Below, piece after piece: positions 43,490-55,623 of a DNA stretch of 64,000 nt. How positions within the stretch are numbered: the first letter of the stretch is position 1; every line of letters begins with the position of its first letter. This stretch comes from Diospyros lotus (taxonomy: Eukaryota > Streptophyta > Magnoliopsida > Ericales > Ebenaceae). The translations under genes and the position numbers were made by a program. The notes below the pieces were generated by a model. It was not told where the DNA came from, did no database searches, and saw nothing but the letters and a program-made list of their open reading frames with translations. The DNA lies in assembly GCF_014633365.1 (NCBI RefSeq), contig NC_068344.1:34904670-34968669 (forward strand), given 5' to 3'.

Positions 43490-44521
43490 TTAAGTGAGTG
43501 AGTAAATTTAATATATACTTATTGAATTTTAAAACTATAACTGTTTACTCACTGAACTTTAAATTGTTATTACTTATTCACTGAATTTTGCTTAACGTTA
43601 ACCATTCATCACTCGTTATAACTCCGTCAGATCTTGCAAACAAAAAATGCCCACGTGGCTAATGAAATTTGATGTGACAAGGGTAAATTTAACATATCCT
43701 CACTAAATTTTAAAAATATAATTATTTATTTATTGAACTTTGAATTATTACTACTTGCTCACTAAACTTTACTTAACGTCAACCATCTATCACCCGTTAC
43801 ATTACTGTATGATCTTGAAACACTCGTTATATCATTGTCTGATCTTGAAACATATTAAAAGCTTTTTGTATGCCTTTGAGATCATTTGCTTCTCAAACTA
43901 AAAGTTAAAAACTAAACCAATGATTTAAATTAAAAAAAGCTATTGATGCAAACCAGAAGCAAAAAAGAGGTTTGCTTAGATTTTTTACCTCTATTCAAAC
44001 AATGAAATTCACAAAAATGTATTTCATAATAAGATCAAGAGCTAAAAACTGATTATAAAAATTGTAGTTTTTGGTTTGTAATGGAGGTAAAAAAATCTAA
44101 GCATATATTTCTTTTTACTTTTGTTTTGTATTAGTAACTTTTTTAATTTGAATAATTGGTTTAGTTTTTGGCTTATAGTTTGAGAGCAAGTGATATCAAA
44201 TGCATACAAGAAATTTTTAATATGTTTAAAGATTAGACGATAATATAACAGGTTATGGATGTTTGATGTTGAGTAAAGTTCAGTAAGTAAATAATAACAA
44301 TTTAAAGTTCAGCGAGTAAGTAGTTACATTTTTAAAGTTCAGTGAGTGTATGTTAAATTTACCCTTACCACGTTAGATTTCGTTAGCCACGTGGGTATTT
44401 TTCACTTGCAAGATTTGACAGAGTTATAACAAATAATGGATGGTTGACATTAAGTAATGCTTAGTGAGTAAATAGTAACAATTTAAAGTTTAATGAGTGT
44501 ATATTAAATTTACCCTTAAGG
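43490..44521. mobile_element. Foldback-like element with ~450-bp arms
   Basis: The left arm from about 43499 (gtaaatttaatatatac...) is the inverted partner of the right arm ending at about 44518 (...gtatattaaatttaccctt). Each arm holds two related subunits starting (g)ggtaaatttaa(t/c)ata and containing cactgaactttaaattgttatta and cccacgtggcta. The arms meet in an AT-rich centre around 44000. No transposase and no clear target duplication. The pattern fits a Mutator-like or foldback non-autonomous element. Confidence 0.7.
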
Positions 44522-45304
44522 GAGCATATGTGTGTATATATATATATAATTATGTATATGTATATGATTCATCTAGATTTGATGACGAGGAGATTTGACT
44601 TGCAATGTTGGGCTGGGACGGCGACAGTGCTAGGCGGGGATGACGACTGTGTCTTCGTTGAGATCTGATGATGGCGTTGGGAGGCAACAACCATTTCTTT
44701 GTCGAGATCCAGCAACGATGTTGGGCTACGACAGTGCTAAGCATCTTGCGGTGATGGGCAACGATGACTACTGTTTATGGATGAGGAGATCTAGCATGTC
44801 GGTAATGGAGAAAGCGCTGAAGGGAAGATGGGAGAAGAGGGATAAGAGGTTTAAATATTAAAAATGTAGGAGGGTAAAATTGTAAATGAGTTGGTCAAAC
44901 TGCATAGCTAGGTCCAGCTCAAGGCATATGCCACTGAGGCCTATGCCTAGGTCCCCCAAGAAGGTGGGGCCCCAAAATTGATAATTAATTATTATTTTTA
45001 AATTTTAATATTTTTGAGATGAAAAATTACTAATTCTATTTTAAGAAATTTTTTTAATTCATCCTTTGTTTATTTTGTTATTTTATTTGAAGGAGGAGGG
45101 TCCCCAACTTCTCAAGTCCACAGATTATTTTCCAATATTAGGTAATGTATAGTGAGATGTCATTTAAATGAGAAAACCCCAAATTTCTTAAGTCTACTGA
45201 TATTTTTTCAATGTTAGGTAATGAATAATGGAGTGTAAACTAGTAACGCAACAAAAAAAAAAAAAAAAAAAGACAAGGAGTGACATTATTTTAGGTGGTC
45301 AATT
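44522..45304. other. Intergenic with GC-rich short duplication
   Basis: 44580-44800 contains two related GC-rich copies of gatgttgggctacgacagtgcta, but no convincing gene: the 73-codon + frame and its minus shadow have no recognised features. 44915-44980 has a ccaagaaggtggggccccaa block like a hAT terminus. An A-run is at 45251-45271. Confidence 0.35.
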
Positions 45305-45378
45305 TGATAATAGGCAATTAATGAAAATAATAATTTTATGGGATGATAAATGTAAGTGAAATTAAAATTTATAAGCTC

Positions 45379-45992
45379 TGTTATTCTAGGACTATGCGGA
45401 ATGACCCTTAGATGATATATGCCTCTCTCAACACTCTCAAATCCACCCAGCAATTATAGGAATTGAAAAACAAAAACATAAGCAATAAAAAAATAGAATG
45501 AAAATAAAACAAAAAACAATCAAACCACAAGTAGGCGCGAATTTATCCTGGTTCGGTTTCCTTTGAGGAAACCTATATCCAGCCTTCAAAGAGCCCTCAT
45601 AGCAGTCTTTATTTTCAGAAAGAAGATCAGTACATCACAGCCCTCATAGCCCACAAACCCTGAGTACAACACCACACTGTTTCCCCAAGAAAAAACCCCA
45701 AGACTTGCAGACAGTTTTCCTTTCTTGAACAATGCCTTGCACTCATAATATAAAGGACTAGAGCACTTATAGAATAGTTCTCTCTCAGCAGGCACCTTGC
45801 CCTCTTATTTATAGAGGAGGTGGACACACTTAGGCAACTAACTAACTTAGGGAAATTACATATTAATCCCAACAAAATGTACTAATTACACTTTAACCCT
45901 TAGCTGCCTAATTTCTTCAGCCGAGACTACTCCTTCATGTTCCTTTCCGGTTCTGCTATCTTATAGGACAAAACTCGAGGCAAACTTCAACA
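45379..45992. mobile_element. Solo LTR, 614 bp, with target duplication
   Basis: Begins TGTTATTC, ends CTTCAACA, and is flanked by agctc on both sides (45374-45378 and 45993-45997). Contains cttatttatagaggagg. Size and ends resemble Ty1/copia LTRs, but no internal region remains to prove the superfamily. Confidence 0.85.
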
Positions 45993-47183
45993 AGCTCATA
46001 TAAATGGAGTTTAAATGTGTAGAAGAGTCCAAAGTTGTGGGTTAAATGGACTTGGGCCTAATATGAGTGGACTCTTGATTTGGGCTTAGGCCCATGTGTA
46101 TTATAATGTGGGACAATTAAAGAATTGGGGAAAAAAAGAAAATGGGCAAAATGTCTAAAATGAGCTTGAGATGTGTTGTGTGTATGGGTTGTGATAGAGG
46201 GCAAATTGGAAAAAAAAAAAGAAAGGGGTGGTTGGAGTTGGATGGCAACCCACTCCCTCTCCATTCTCTTTTGCTTCATCTATAATCCTTATTCCTCTTT
46301 CTCCTCATTCTCTCTTGCTCTATCTCTTGTTCAGTTCTTCTTCTTTCTCTTCATTTCCTTCTTCTATTCTCTTCATTTTTTGCTCTTGGTTTGAGTTTCA
46401 AGTGGAGATTTGTAGATTTTGGGGTATTTTTCATCTCTTTGGGGTTGCACCACTTAAGGCAAACTCTCTTGCACTTTATTTTCATGGGTTTTGCAAGTAT
46501 TTCCTTCATTTCTTCTCCATTTCATTTCAAAAAGCTTCAATTGTAAATATTGAAATTATTTCCGTGAAAAATGTCCGGTTGTTTTGTAGGTATGAAGTTG
46601 GGTCTTGTTGGTGTTTCATTGGGGTTTTTTTTTACCCCATTTTTACTTCAAGGAATGACATTGGTGGGTTTGTGTTACAACCCAATTTTTAATAAGTCAT
46701 GATCGGCACTAAGCCTTAGGCTTAGCGGCCCCACCGTGGATTAGTAAGCCTCTTCTCTAGCTTAATTTAGTAAAAACATTAATATTACTGACAAAATATA
46801 GAGACATGTATTAAAATACTATATCAACTTCCTACAAAAATCTCGATATTTCATATACAACAGATACAAAAATGAATATCCATGATCTTGCTGTTATAAG
46901 TACATATACAGTCTCATATTGCAGGCTTTTGGCACAAATGTGTACCACAAAAATAAAGTACAAAAGAATAGACTCAACAATAAGTGTGCGTCTCCACAGA
47001 GCATCCTATATCAAATCAGGAATCAAAAGAGGTTTAACATCATACTAGAAGATTTGCTGGTCTAGTATTCAAAAGAAGAATTTCTTGAAAATATTTTTTT
47101 TAAAAAAAAGGTGTTGACATATATTTTTGTAACACTCCGCATTGAGGGATAGGAAGGACCAGGACAACTTACCCTGATGAGCC

Positions 47184-47255
47184 TACGTGAACTTCCCAAG
47201 GGGGTCACCCATCCTTGGATTTCCCCAATCCAAGCACGCTTAACTTGAGAGTTCC
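47184..47255 (-). ncRNA. 5S rRNA-like segment in left Cassandra LTR
   Basis: The minus strand reads gaactctcaagttaagcgtg, cttgg, then ccaaggatgggtgacccc and gggaagttcacg, following the order of the plant 5S rRNA 3' two-thirds, including the internal promoter region. It is not a functional 5S gene: the 5' third is absent and bases differ from the canonical gene. Confidence 0.8.
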
Positions 47256-47670
47256 TTGCCTATATTCAGTCTAAAAGGTATCCAACTGGTGTTGTTTCTT
47301 TCCTTACTTATTCTCGATATATACTACTCTTCTTTGGGCTCTTAAGTTATTACACATATCGTGTCATCATCATGGGGCCCATAACTGAGGGTTAACTCTT
47401 TAGCTCTTGCCCTTCAACAGCCAGGAGCCCCACTGCACTTATGAGCCCCTCAGTGGTTGCACTTTGGGTAACCGATGTGGGACGAACTCGGTGCATCCAC
47501 ACCATCCCTCCCCGGTAGGTGTGGTGGGGCTCTATCGGCCCTTCCTTTATCGGGGGTTGTAGGGACCATTAGGGATAATTCCCACAGCCGACGGCAAATG
47601 GTGACACATATTTTTGTAACACCTCGCATCGAGCGATAGGAAGGTCCGAGACAACTTACCCTGATGGGCC

Positions 47671-47741
47671 TACGCGAACTTCCCAGGGGGTCACCCATCC
47701 TTGGATTTCCCTAGCTCAAGCACGGTTAACTTGGGAGTTCC
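47671..47741 (-). ncRNA. 5S rRNA-like segment in right Cassandra LTR
   Basis: Minus strand gaactcccaagttaaccgtg, cttgag, then ccaaggatgggtgaccccctggg and agttcgcgta. Same arrangement as the left copy. The ccctggg part is closer to canonical 5S than in the left LTR. Confidence 0.8.
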
Positions 47742-50700
47742 TTTCCTACATTCAGCCCAAAATGTATTCAGCTGGTGTTGTTTCATTCTTTACTTATTCT
47801 CGATATATACTACTCTTCTCTAGGCTCTTGGGGTATTACAGACATCGTGTCATCATCATGGGGCCCACAACTACAGGTCAACTCTTTAGCTCTCGCCCTT
47901 CAATGGCCAGGAGTCCCATTGCACTTATGAACCCTTCAGTGGTTGCCTTTTGGGTAACAAATGTGGGATGAACCCAGTGCATCCACACCAAGGGGTGAGT
48001 CTTGTGGACTCGCGAGTATAAGGTATGCCATGCCCATTAGGAGAGTATGCAACAAAAATGATAGGACGAACATCAAGGATACAATAACATAATAGTAAGA
48101 TGAACAACGAGTATATGTACCATAAGTTTACATAATTTGAGGTTTAAAGAAAAAAATAGTGTAGGAAAAATAGGTGTCTAAAGATAACCTTCATAAGTTG
48201 CTCACCTAACCACCTAAGTCTCCTATACTTTTTATATGCGATGCATTCACCAAATCTAAGGACACACTAGTAGAAACTGGCCTAGCGCTTATACAAACTT
48301 GCACACAAGTACATATATTGGCACATACATCATCATTACACTATAATACTATAATAGCTCACGTGATAGCAGTGTTGAAACATACTATTCATGTCTCTCT
48401 TGGCCTTGGCATGCCAAGCCTCATAGTACCATGATCTTTTCCTGCTTTGAGTTACCAGAGAATCTACTAATTAGTCCTCTAATAATGCAAATGATACCCT
48501 ACTTAATGCATAAGTCATAACCATTTATCATTTCATGTGGTGACCAAAATGCACCATATCATTCAATATTTCACATATTCAAAGACAAGAAATTAGTTAG
48601 GGTATCACTTATAATCTTTCTGCTTATGTCCCTCCCAATAGGATGAAAATATTTCATGCATTTTAAAAACATTTAAAAGTGTTTTTCCATGATCCACATA
48701 TAAAAATCATATACAAGTTATGCATGGAACAGTATATTCGTGCACAAAATAAGGTAATCATAACATATCATATCTACTCGCCTGGGAAGGAATAACTCAA
48801 GTCCGAATCTGGGGAGAAGATCAAACGAAATCCTGGGAATCCAATTCTACAATAAATAGAATAGGGTGGTCACTTTTGGGTAATAAAAATAATGACGTAA
48901 TGAAAATTATCGAAAATCTTAATCATTGCCTAACACCTTGAATCCGTTATTTTATACATTGGTCTGCATAATATTTGAATTTGGCGCCATTGAATTCGTC
49001 GAGCTTAGCCATCAACTACGTCATTATGCCCCACCTTACATGCTACGTGTAAGTATATAGTGGAACTGCACACTCACTTATAGGCTGTAATAAGAATAAT
49101 ATATATATATATATTTCTATATTCACCCATAAACTAGATTTCTTTTAATATAGATAATATTTAATTTTTTTCTTTTTCAAAATACATATATATTTATATT
49201 TATAACTTAATTGGTAAACTTTTAAAAGCGTAATATTTAATTTAATTAGTGATTTAATAGATGGCTTAAGAAAAAGAGATTTGCAATGTGTTAGCCTCAA
49301 AATAAAATAAATCCATCAGAAATCAGGATTCGGGGTAAATCTAAGTCATCATCATAGGCTAGTCTAGAACACACTCGGAGTCAGTCTTGCTTGGTCTTGA
49401 ATCATCTAATAGGGTTTTGTCCTTAGAACTCCGATTAACAAAGTGACTTACTAGTCATATCGCCAATTCCAAGAGATCTAAAGAGAACCCAAATTAGACT
49501 GACGTTGATATCCTGAGTAGGACCAACCTAACCAAGTTATCTTAGGTTCACGGATAAGCGACAAGCAGGGAAAACAAGTCGAGTGGGCCAGCCCAAGGGT
49601 TGCCACAACTAGGTTAAACCATACCCAACACATTGGGCCATCTTGTAACCCAATTTGACCCTGCCATTCTAGGTCAACACCTTACTCGATCTGCCCAAAC
49701 CCCAAAAGCCCTCTTTTTTTTTCCTTCTTCCCGACATTCTGCTGTCACCGGTGACCGTCGCCCGTGACTGTCGCCGGTCGACATGATATGGCCGACCAGC
49801 ATACCGATTTGAAGCCCTCGCCACAAACATCGACATATCTCAAAATGAGAGCCACCAGACGGTGAGATCTTAGCAGATCTAAAAATTAATTTTCGATTAA
49901 CATAGGGATGCATTCTGGCCATCGCTGTTCACTATTCGCCAACCACACTTTTTCGACGATCGAAGGCTACCACGAGGTGCACTACACCAAGGGGACCAAC
50001 ATACCCAAAAATAACAAAGATCGGACGGTTAGATTTTCGTAGATCTAGGGTTTAATTTTCAGCCAAAAAATAGAGACTAGCTGCCAGTTGCCGCTGGCCA
50101 CGATGGCCAAAGATTTCTGGCGATCTGAGACCATTATCCGACACCCTCGACTATTCTGACCAACATACCCCAAAAGCAACCAAATCCAACGGTCAGATCT
50201 CCGTAGATCTGAGTTTAAACATCCAACCAAAAACCCAATCACGCCGATATGTATACATCTCGTGAAACAATAGAAAAACCATCGAGGATTAAACCAAAAC
50301 ACTTACCTCTTTGTAGATTGGGGGCACTTAAACGGTGGAAGTGAAATTGGACGCAAGATCAACTGACCGGATAGCGAGAAATCGACAAAAATTCGAGAGA
50401 GAGAGAGAGAGAAAATCCAATCTGGGGGCTGCCCGAGCGCCCCCTCCTCCTTTTATAGTTTTAGTTTTTTTTAATTATTTTTTGATTTATTTATTTTTAT
50501 AGTTATTTTTAATTAATTAATTTATTTATTTAGATCTTTACAGCTAGGAAGCTAGTGGTGGTTGTTTTGGGTCCATTTTGTGCTTTCTGTGTGCATTGAG
50601 TCGACTAATCTTTGGGTTAAGTCGACTCAACAGAGGGCTGTTTTCTCAGATTTTTGGCCAATCCTTGACCGAGTCGACTAATCAATCTGCTCAATCGACT

Positions 50701-51335
50701 AAGCTTTAGTTGACTATTTATTCCATTAGTCGACTATGCCCTTTCTTTCAGCACTACGCATGTTGCACTCTTTTGATCATAATTAAGATTTGTTTTTTTT
50801 TTTTTTTTGTGATCCTAACTTGAAAAGGTTTGATTTGGCGTATTTTGGGCACAATTTAGATAATATTTGACCTTATTAATACCTTGTCAAACACAAGTCC
50901 TAATTATTAAGATAGGATGTTTAACCATTGAATAAAAGATTAATGGCCATGATTAAAGTTATTTCTATGTGAATTCATGAGTGATGGCCAAGTCTTAGAG
51001 GATATATAACATTTATTGGAAAAAGAGTATGGGTGGTATATTGATTATGGGAATCGTTATGGAATTGAATCTCAATGAATGACATGAAATCATAGTAATG
51101 ATTATACCTTGAGCTCATGAATGAATATGTTATTAAAATATTTAAATAGGCATGACGTTCATGATGTGTACATTCTTTAATGGAGTATGCATGTCATATT
51201 TATGTGAGACCTCGTGAGAATTTCATGGCATTATTATTTGTGCCCTTATTATTATTATTTTGGTGTGGCATTTATGTTCAGTGGATGAGAAAAGAAAAGG
51301 ATATCCTATGGAACACCTGACGTGGGTGAGGTGGC

Positions 51336-52997
51336 TGACTGCACTTTCACCCTGCAATTAAAACACAATAAAAATACATTAAAACTTTTATATTTTTTTC
51401 TTTATTTTGGTGAGAGGTTTATATTCGTCAGTGTACGAGTGCAGTTGTAGTTCAAATTTAAATTTATATTTTCTAGATTAGTCTAGGTCGTCCACTAAGA
51501 GATTTATTTATGGCAAAAGAAAAAGAATGTCACACACACGCACACGCATTTGAAATGGCAACAAGATTTTTTTATGACTTTTTTAGACAACAGATACTAG
51601 GAAGTAAAGCAAGACATATGTTGAAATAAATACTGGACGTGAGAATATAAAATTGGATAGCACTTGAGTTAAGATAATTTCAGCACCAACCCGTTGATTC
51701 CCAAATTTTAGCAGAAAAGATTAGCGACATTAATTTAATTTCAGATATGAGGGTTTGCTATTAAATGAAATTAGAGATAATGATAGTTCTAGTTAAGCAA
51801 TCCCCATACATGATATGCGGGATTCTAATTTAAGCAACCACCATAAATTCAATTGCAATTAATACACAAAATAACTAAATTAATCATCCGAATTTGGGTA
51901 TGATAGCATTTCCAGTTCTAGTAACTCTCATACATGGCATGAAAGTTCTAAATTAGGCTTACGCTCCAATCCAAACCTAGTGATTTCTCAATAATTAAAA
52001 CACATTCACACTGAAATTTAAATTAATATTACTCATTTAAAGCACAACTTTCTTTGGGAATCATTGGCGTTGGATATTGTCCTTGCCTTAACCCAAGATT
52101 AGATTTAGCTACTCATTTTCATTTAAAAGTTAATTGACAAGAATTTAAATGGCATAATTTAAATAACATAATTTAAATAACAAGAATTAAAATAGCATAA
52201 ACTAACCGGCTATTTAGGCGGTGGATAATTAAAAGACAATAATTAAAATTACAGAAATTTAAAGGTAGAAATTAACTGGCCATTTAGGCGGTAGATAATA
52301 AAGTAACAATAAATGACATAATAATTTAAAAGAAGAAAGAAAGGAAGTAAGATTACAAGAGAAAACAAGAGAGAGAATAAGAGCAATTCTCTAAGAGAAA
52401 CTCTAAGAACAAAACTAAACTTTGATTCAAATAATAACAACTTCTCACAAATGCACCCAAGTGAGCTATTTATAGTTCATAAGATGCAATACAAACCATA
52501 CAATTATTCAACTAAACATAATTATATCTAATGGGCACTCACAAAACATTCACCTAACTTGTGGAAGAAAATTAGGTAAAAGACAAAAAAATATAAAAGA
52601 CTTTAGGTGATGGACTACTCATAAGAATACAAAAGATTTTAGGTGGTAAATCACTCATAAAAAAAAATACAAAATAAAGAAAAGTCTTCTATAAATTGGG
52701 CTTTGTTGGGCCTTTGATTGGTCTTTGGCCTTTCTTATGTTGGATTCTATTTGATAGTTAGGCCAAGTGCACTTGAAATATCCTCTAGACTCCATAGTTG
52801 GCCCATGGATTTGAGCAACAATAATGGGTAATCCAACGTCTTCGATTTATGCCCCCTAATTAATTGTAGAAGTCAACTTCCTTGCTTTATCCTGTAATAA
52901 TATGTAATGCAAATAATTATTTATTTTAAGTATAATTATAAAGCCAAAATGGGGATATGATTCATTAAGATTTAGGAAATATTGACCTCTCATCACA
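51336..52997 (-). repeat. 3' LTR of the Athila/TAT-type element (1,662 bp)
   Basis: Plus-strand reading TGACTGCACT...CATCACA, so TG...CA on either strand. Directly followed by the complement of the polypurine tract. The first 162 bp repeat at 63839-64000. Confidence 0.92.
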
Positions 52998-53010
52998 CCC
53001 CCCAACTTGA
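52998..53010 (-). promoter_or_regulatory. Polypurine tract
   Basis: On the minus strand tcaagttgggggg abuts the LTR start TGTGATGAGAGG. Confidence 0.85.
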
Positions 53011-54792
53011 ATATTGCTAGTCCCTTAGCAATCAGATTGTACACCAGCCATGATCTAATCGCAATACTTGCATAAATATAGAAATTTCAAATTCGAAACC
53101 AAAATGCGTAGAGTAGAACATTCAAAATAAGTTGAACATTCAAAATTAGATTTTTGGTTAAAGGACATACAATCTTAGGAATATCAATCAGGATGACCAA
53201 TACACGGACTTACTCCCTCGAAGTTTTGACTTTAATCCTTACTGTGAATTTTCCCTCCAATAAAACGATTCCTCAGGTGTACACATAAGGAGGTGCACCG
53301 TTATAAGAGTAAATGTAGAACGAATTCAAAACTCGGTGTCATCCCAAATACAAGAAACGTATTTTCATGAAAGAACAAAAAAATTGACATAACTTCATGA
53401 CTGGAATAATGCCCTAGATAAATAACTTCTTAATTTAAACATAATTCCCTACTCCGAACTCGAATTCTGAGATCACATGATTTATAGCATTAAAAGGGAT
53501 CAGACTGAGTTATAATGGGGTTATGAGGTTAATATAGGTTATCAAAGAAAAGGATAGAGTATGCAAATGGTGTGCTGGGATTTTTTTTTTCAACATTTGT
53601 GTTGAAACAATTATGCTGAATAGCTAAGAGAATTTTTTTTTTCATTTTTTTTTCTTATTTTTTTCTCTCTCTTTTTTTTTTAACAAGAAAATAGCTAGAC
53701 AGACTAATTCCCAAAATCACACCAGGTTGGACAAAATTCATATGGTTATGGGTTAAATGAGGGTAACGAAAGAAATTGTACTACAAATGACTCACATGGG
53801 CTAGCAAGGGAGGTTAATATAAAGAAAGAAAAAGGTTAATAGGCCCAAAATAAAAGAAATTAATCCCCCTATCATGCTTCTACAAAATAATGTTACTCAG
53901 TCATCTAATTTAGAATTTGAAACCAGTTAAATTCATCCGTTATCATACTAGACATTCAAGGCGAATTGATGTTTTGAAGCCATTGAAAAGATGAGATAAA
54001 CAATAAAGCATATTTAGAGTAAGTGTTATTTTATTCAGAATTAATGGTTATTAGGCTTAAACACTTACTTGGGTAATAGTCTCTACTTCTGTTGAGGGAT
54101 CATACAGTGTACTAATCAGCTAATTACTATCACCTTTGACTTTATGACCGATAACCAATTTTTTTTTAAATTTTGAATACCCGATGAATGCAAATTACTT
54201 GTTCCAATGCATATACGTTTTCAAATAAGAAATCAATGCATTCATGTTTCGTATTGCAGACTTAACCAGCTATCAGTGCATAACTCCAAAGCTTTAGGAA
54301 TAGTGTTATTTAAAACACAATTTTTTTGTTTTTTAATAAGAGCAGATAAAGATAATCAATTCACACAAGACTACAAGCAAATAATAGCAAACTCACAGCT
54401 AAACATGAACAAAATAATTCATAATTAGACCTTACACCCCTCAACTTGAATTGCAGTAATAAAATAAGGTTGTTAGGAATACCTGTAACTCCACAAGTTC
54501 ATAGATTTACTGTGAACTGTTAGAACTCAAATAAACAAATGAGCATAACATATATTTATATTTTCACATAAAAAAAATTATGTAAGTCATAAGATAAACA
54601 AAATGCATCTCAAGAGTACAAAAAATACTCCTTACTAAGCCATTTTATCATAGACTTGCTTAACAACATTCCACAATTTTCTTTTTTTTTTAGAGAACAC
54701 ATGATAAAATAAAAATTTCATGCAAGTCATAGGAGATGCGTCTCAAGAGTACAAAAAGTACTCCTTACTCAACCATCTCATCATAGATTTGT
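53011..54792 (-). other. Non-coding 3' internal region
   Basis: AT-rich, with homopolymer T runs near 53585 and 53630-53680 and no recognised frame. Long non-coding stretches before the 3' LTR are usual in this branch of elements. Confidence 0.5.
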
Positions 54793-55452
54793 CTACAGGG
54801 ATAAATCTAAATTAATCGGACTCCTTTGGCGCTTGTTTCTGATTATCTTAGAGCAATATATCCGAGGCTCATAAGGATCGTACTGTAGAACATAAGCGTG
54901 TAATTTCTCTAGCAGCTCATTAATGGTGTATGCAGAAATGAGAATCTTTCTTGCTGAAAGAGAAATGAACTTTTGATCCACAGCCTAATCAAGAAAAGAG
55001 AGCAACCCATCGAAAAAATGGTTAACATTTAAAAGTCCAATAGGTTTGGTATGGAGATTACTCTTGGTCCAGGAGATTATACAAAAGATTTCTTCAAGTG
55101 TTCTAAAACCTCCTAGCAAAGTAATGAAGGCATGTGACTGATAAATCTTATAAGCCATGCACTCAGACATAGAAGTCGTTTCTATAAGTTGACCGCGTGT
55201 AATCCCAGAAATATGTGGTTCAGCAAAAGGGATTGGCATTACACCTACCACATATGATTTTTCAAGATGTGTAGCTTGCGAAATACAACCATTCAATCCA
55301 CGACTTCTCCCTCCATATACCAAATTAATTTTTTTTTCTCCCAATTTTAGGCCAAGTTCGCTTGCTGTAAGTGTGTAACAACTATCCCTCCCGAGTTGAG
55401 AGCCACATAGTACACATATGGTGTTGATTCGACGAACTAACTAACCTTCCAT
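54793..55452 (-). pseudogene. LOG-like: Captured LONELY GUY (LOG)-like phosphoribohydrolase
   Basis: One uninterrupted alignable frame of 220 codons, the usual LOG length. LOG enzymes release active cytokinin bases from their riboside 5'-monophosphates in the cytosol. Landmarks: INTICVLCGSQLGRDSCY (N-terminal strand and CGS-x-x-G loop, from codon 9), NLVYGGRSRGLNGCISQAT (codons 43-61, normally LVYGGGSxGLMG), VVGVMP, HAFITLLGGFRTLEEIFCII (codons 107-126), KPIGLLNVNHFFDGLLSFLD and AVDQKF. Codons 4 and 156 are TAG. The catalytic signature PGGxGTxxE has become LGGFRTLEE, and the conserved Arg-Lys of the preceding helix (MHxRK) is replaced by ECMAYK, so activity would probably be lost even without the stops. 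Host LOG genes carry several introns and this copy has none, implying capture from spliced RNA. It sits between integrase and 3' LTR, in element orientation. Confidence 0.85.
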
Positions 55453-55623
55453 TTATATTTGTTCTTTATGCATGCCCTGAAAAGAGATTTGGTGATCAAA
55501 AGTAGGTATACAAAAATTCAACAAGAAATAAACACAAACAAAAATTATGCATATGTACAAATAGTTGTGATTGTGGCTCACATCTTCCTCTGATTTTACG
55601 TCCAGAAACGACTTAAACACCTT

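Larger units (their letters stand above)
47128..47990 (-). mobile_element. Cassandra TRIM retrotransposon
   Basis: Two LTRs (47128-47504 and 47615-47990, 377 and 376 bp) flank an internal region of only 110 bp without coding capacity. On the minus strand the LTR starts TGGTGTGGATGCACC and ends GTGTTACA. The polypurine-like GGGGAGGGA lies just before the left LTR on that strand. Each LTR contains a segment closely matching plant 5S rRNA, the defining feature of Cassandra. The primer-binding site next to the right LTR is decayed. The 17 bases before the left LTR (tgacatatatttttg) resemble the internal region before the right LTR (tgacacatatttttg), which suggests a former tandem LTR arrangement. 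Confidence 0.85.
46673..50542 (-). mobile_element. Solo LTR, 3.87 kb including a Cassandra insertion
   Basis: Begins TGTTACAACCC and ends GATCTTTACA. The flanks gtttg and gctag are each one change from gttag, the sequence at this point in the uninterrupted family A copy, so the target duplication is decayed. On the minus strand a TATA box (ctataaaaggagg, complement of about 50448-50460) is followed by a GA/CT-rich leader and a gag|gtaag splice-donor-like site, giving orientation. A Cassandra TRIM is nested at 47128-47990. No coding capacity is recognised. Confidence 0.75.
45305..51335 (+). mobile_element. Family A LTR (outer shell), interrupted and cut by the window edge
   Basis: Segments 45305-45378, 45993-46672 and 50543-51335 are collinear with the reverse complement of the solo LTR at 19597-22370 (for example aggcaattaatgaaaataata, cctaatatgagtggactctt, tttttacttcaaggaatg, ggaagctagtggtg). 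Three later elements sit inside it: 45379-45992, 46673-50542, and the Athila/TAT element from 51336. Its remaining part should lie beyond 64000. The left terminus is missing or truncated at about 45305. Confidence 0.8.

Noticed and set aside
47128..47990. Functional 5S rRNA genes
   Set aside because: Only the 3' two-thirds of 5S is present, with substitutions, and both copies are inside Cassandra LTRs.
54985..55344. LOG-like ORF as an independent host gene at this locus
   Set aside because: It lies between integrase and polypurine tract of one LTR-bounded element, in element orientation, without introns and with stops.
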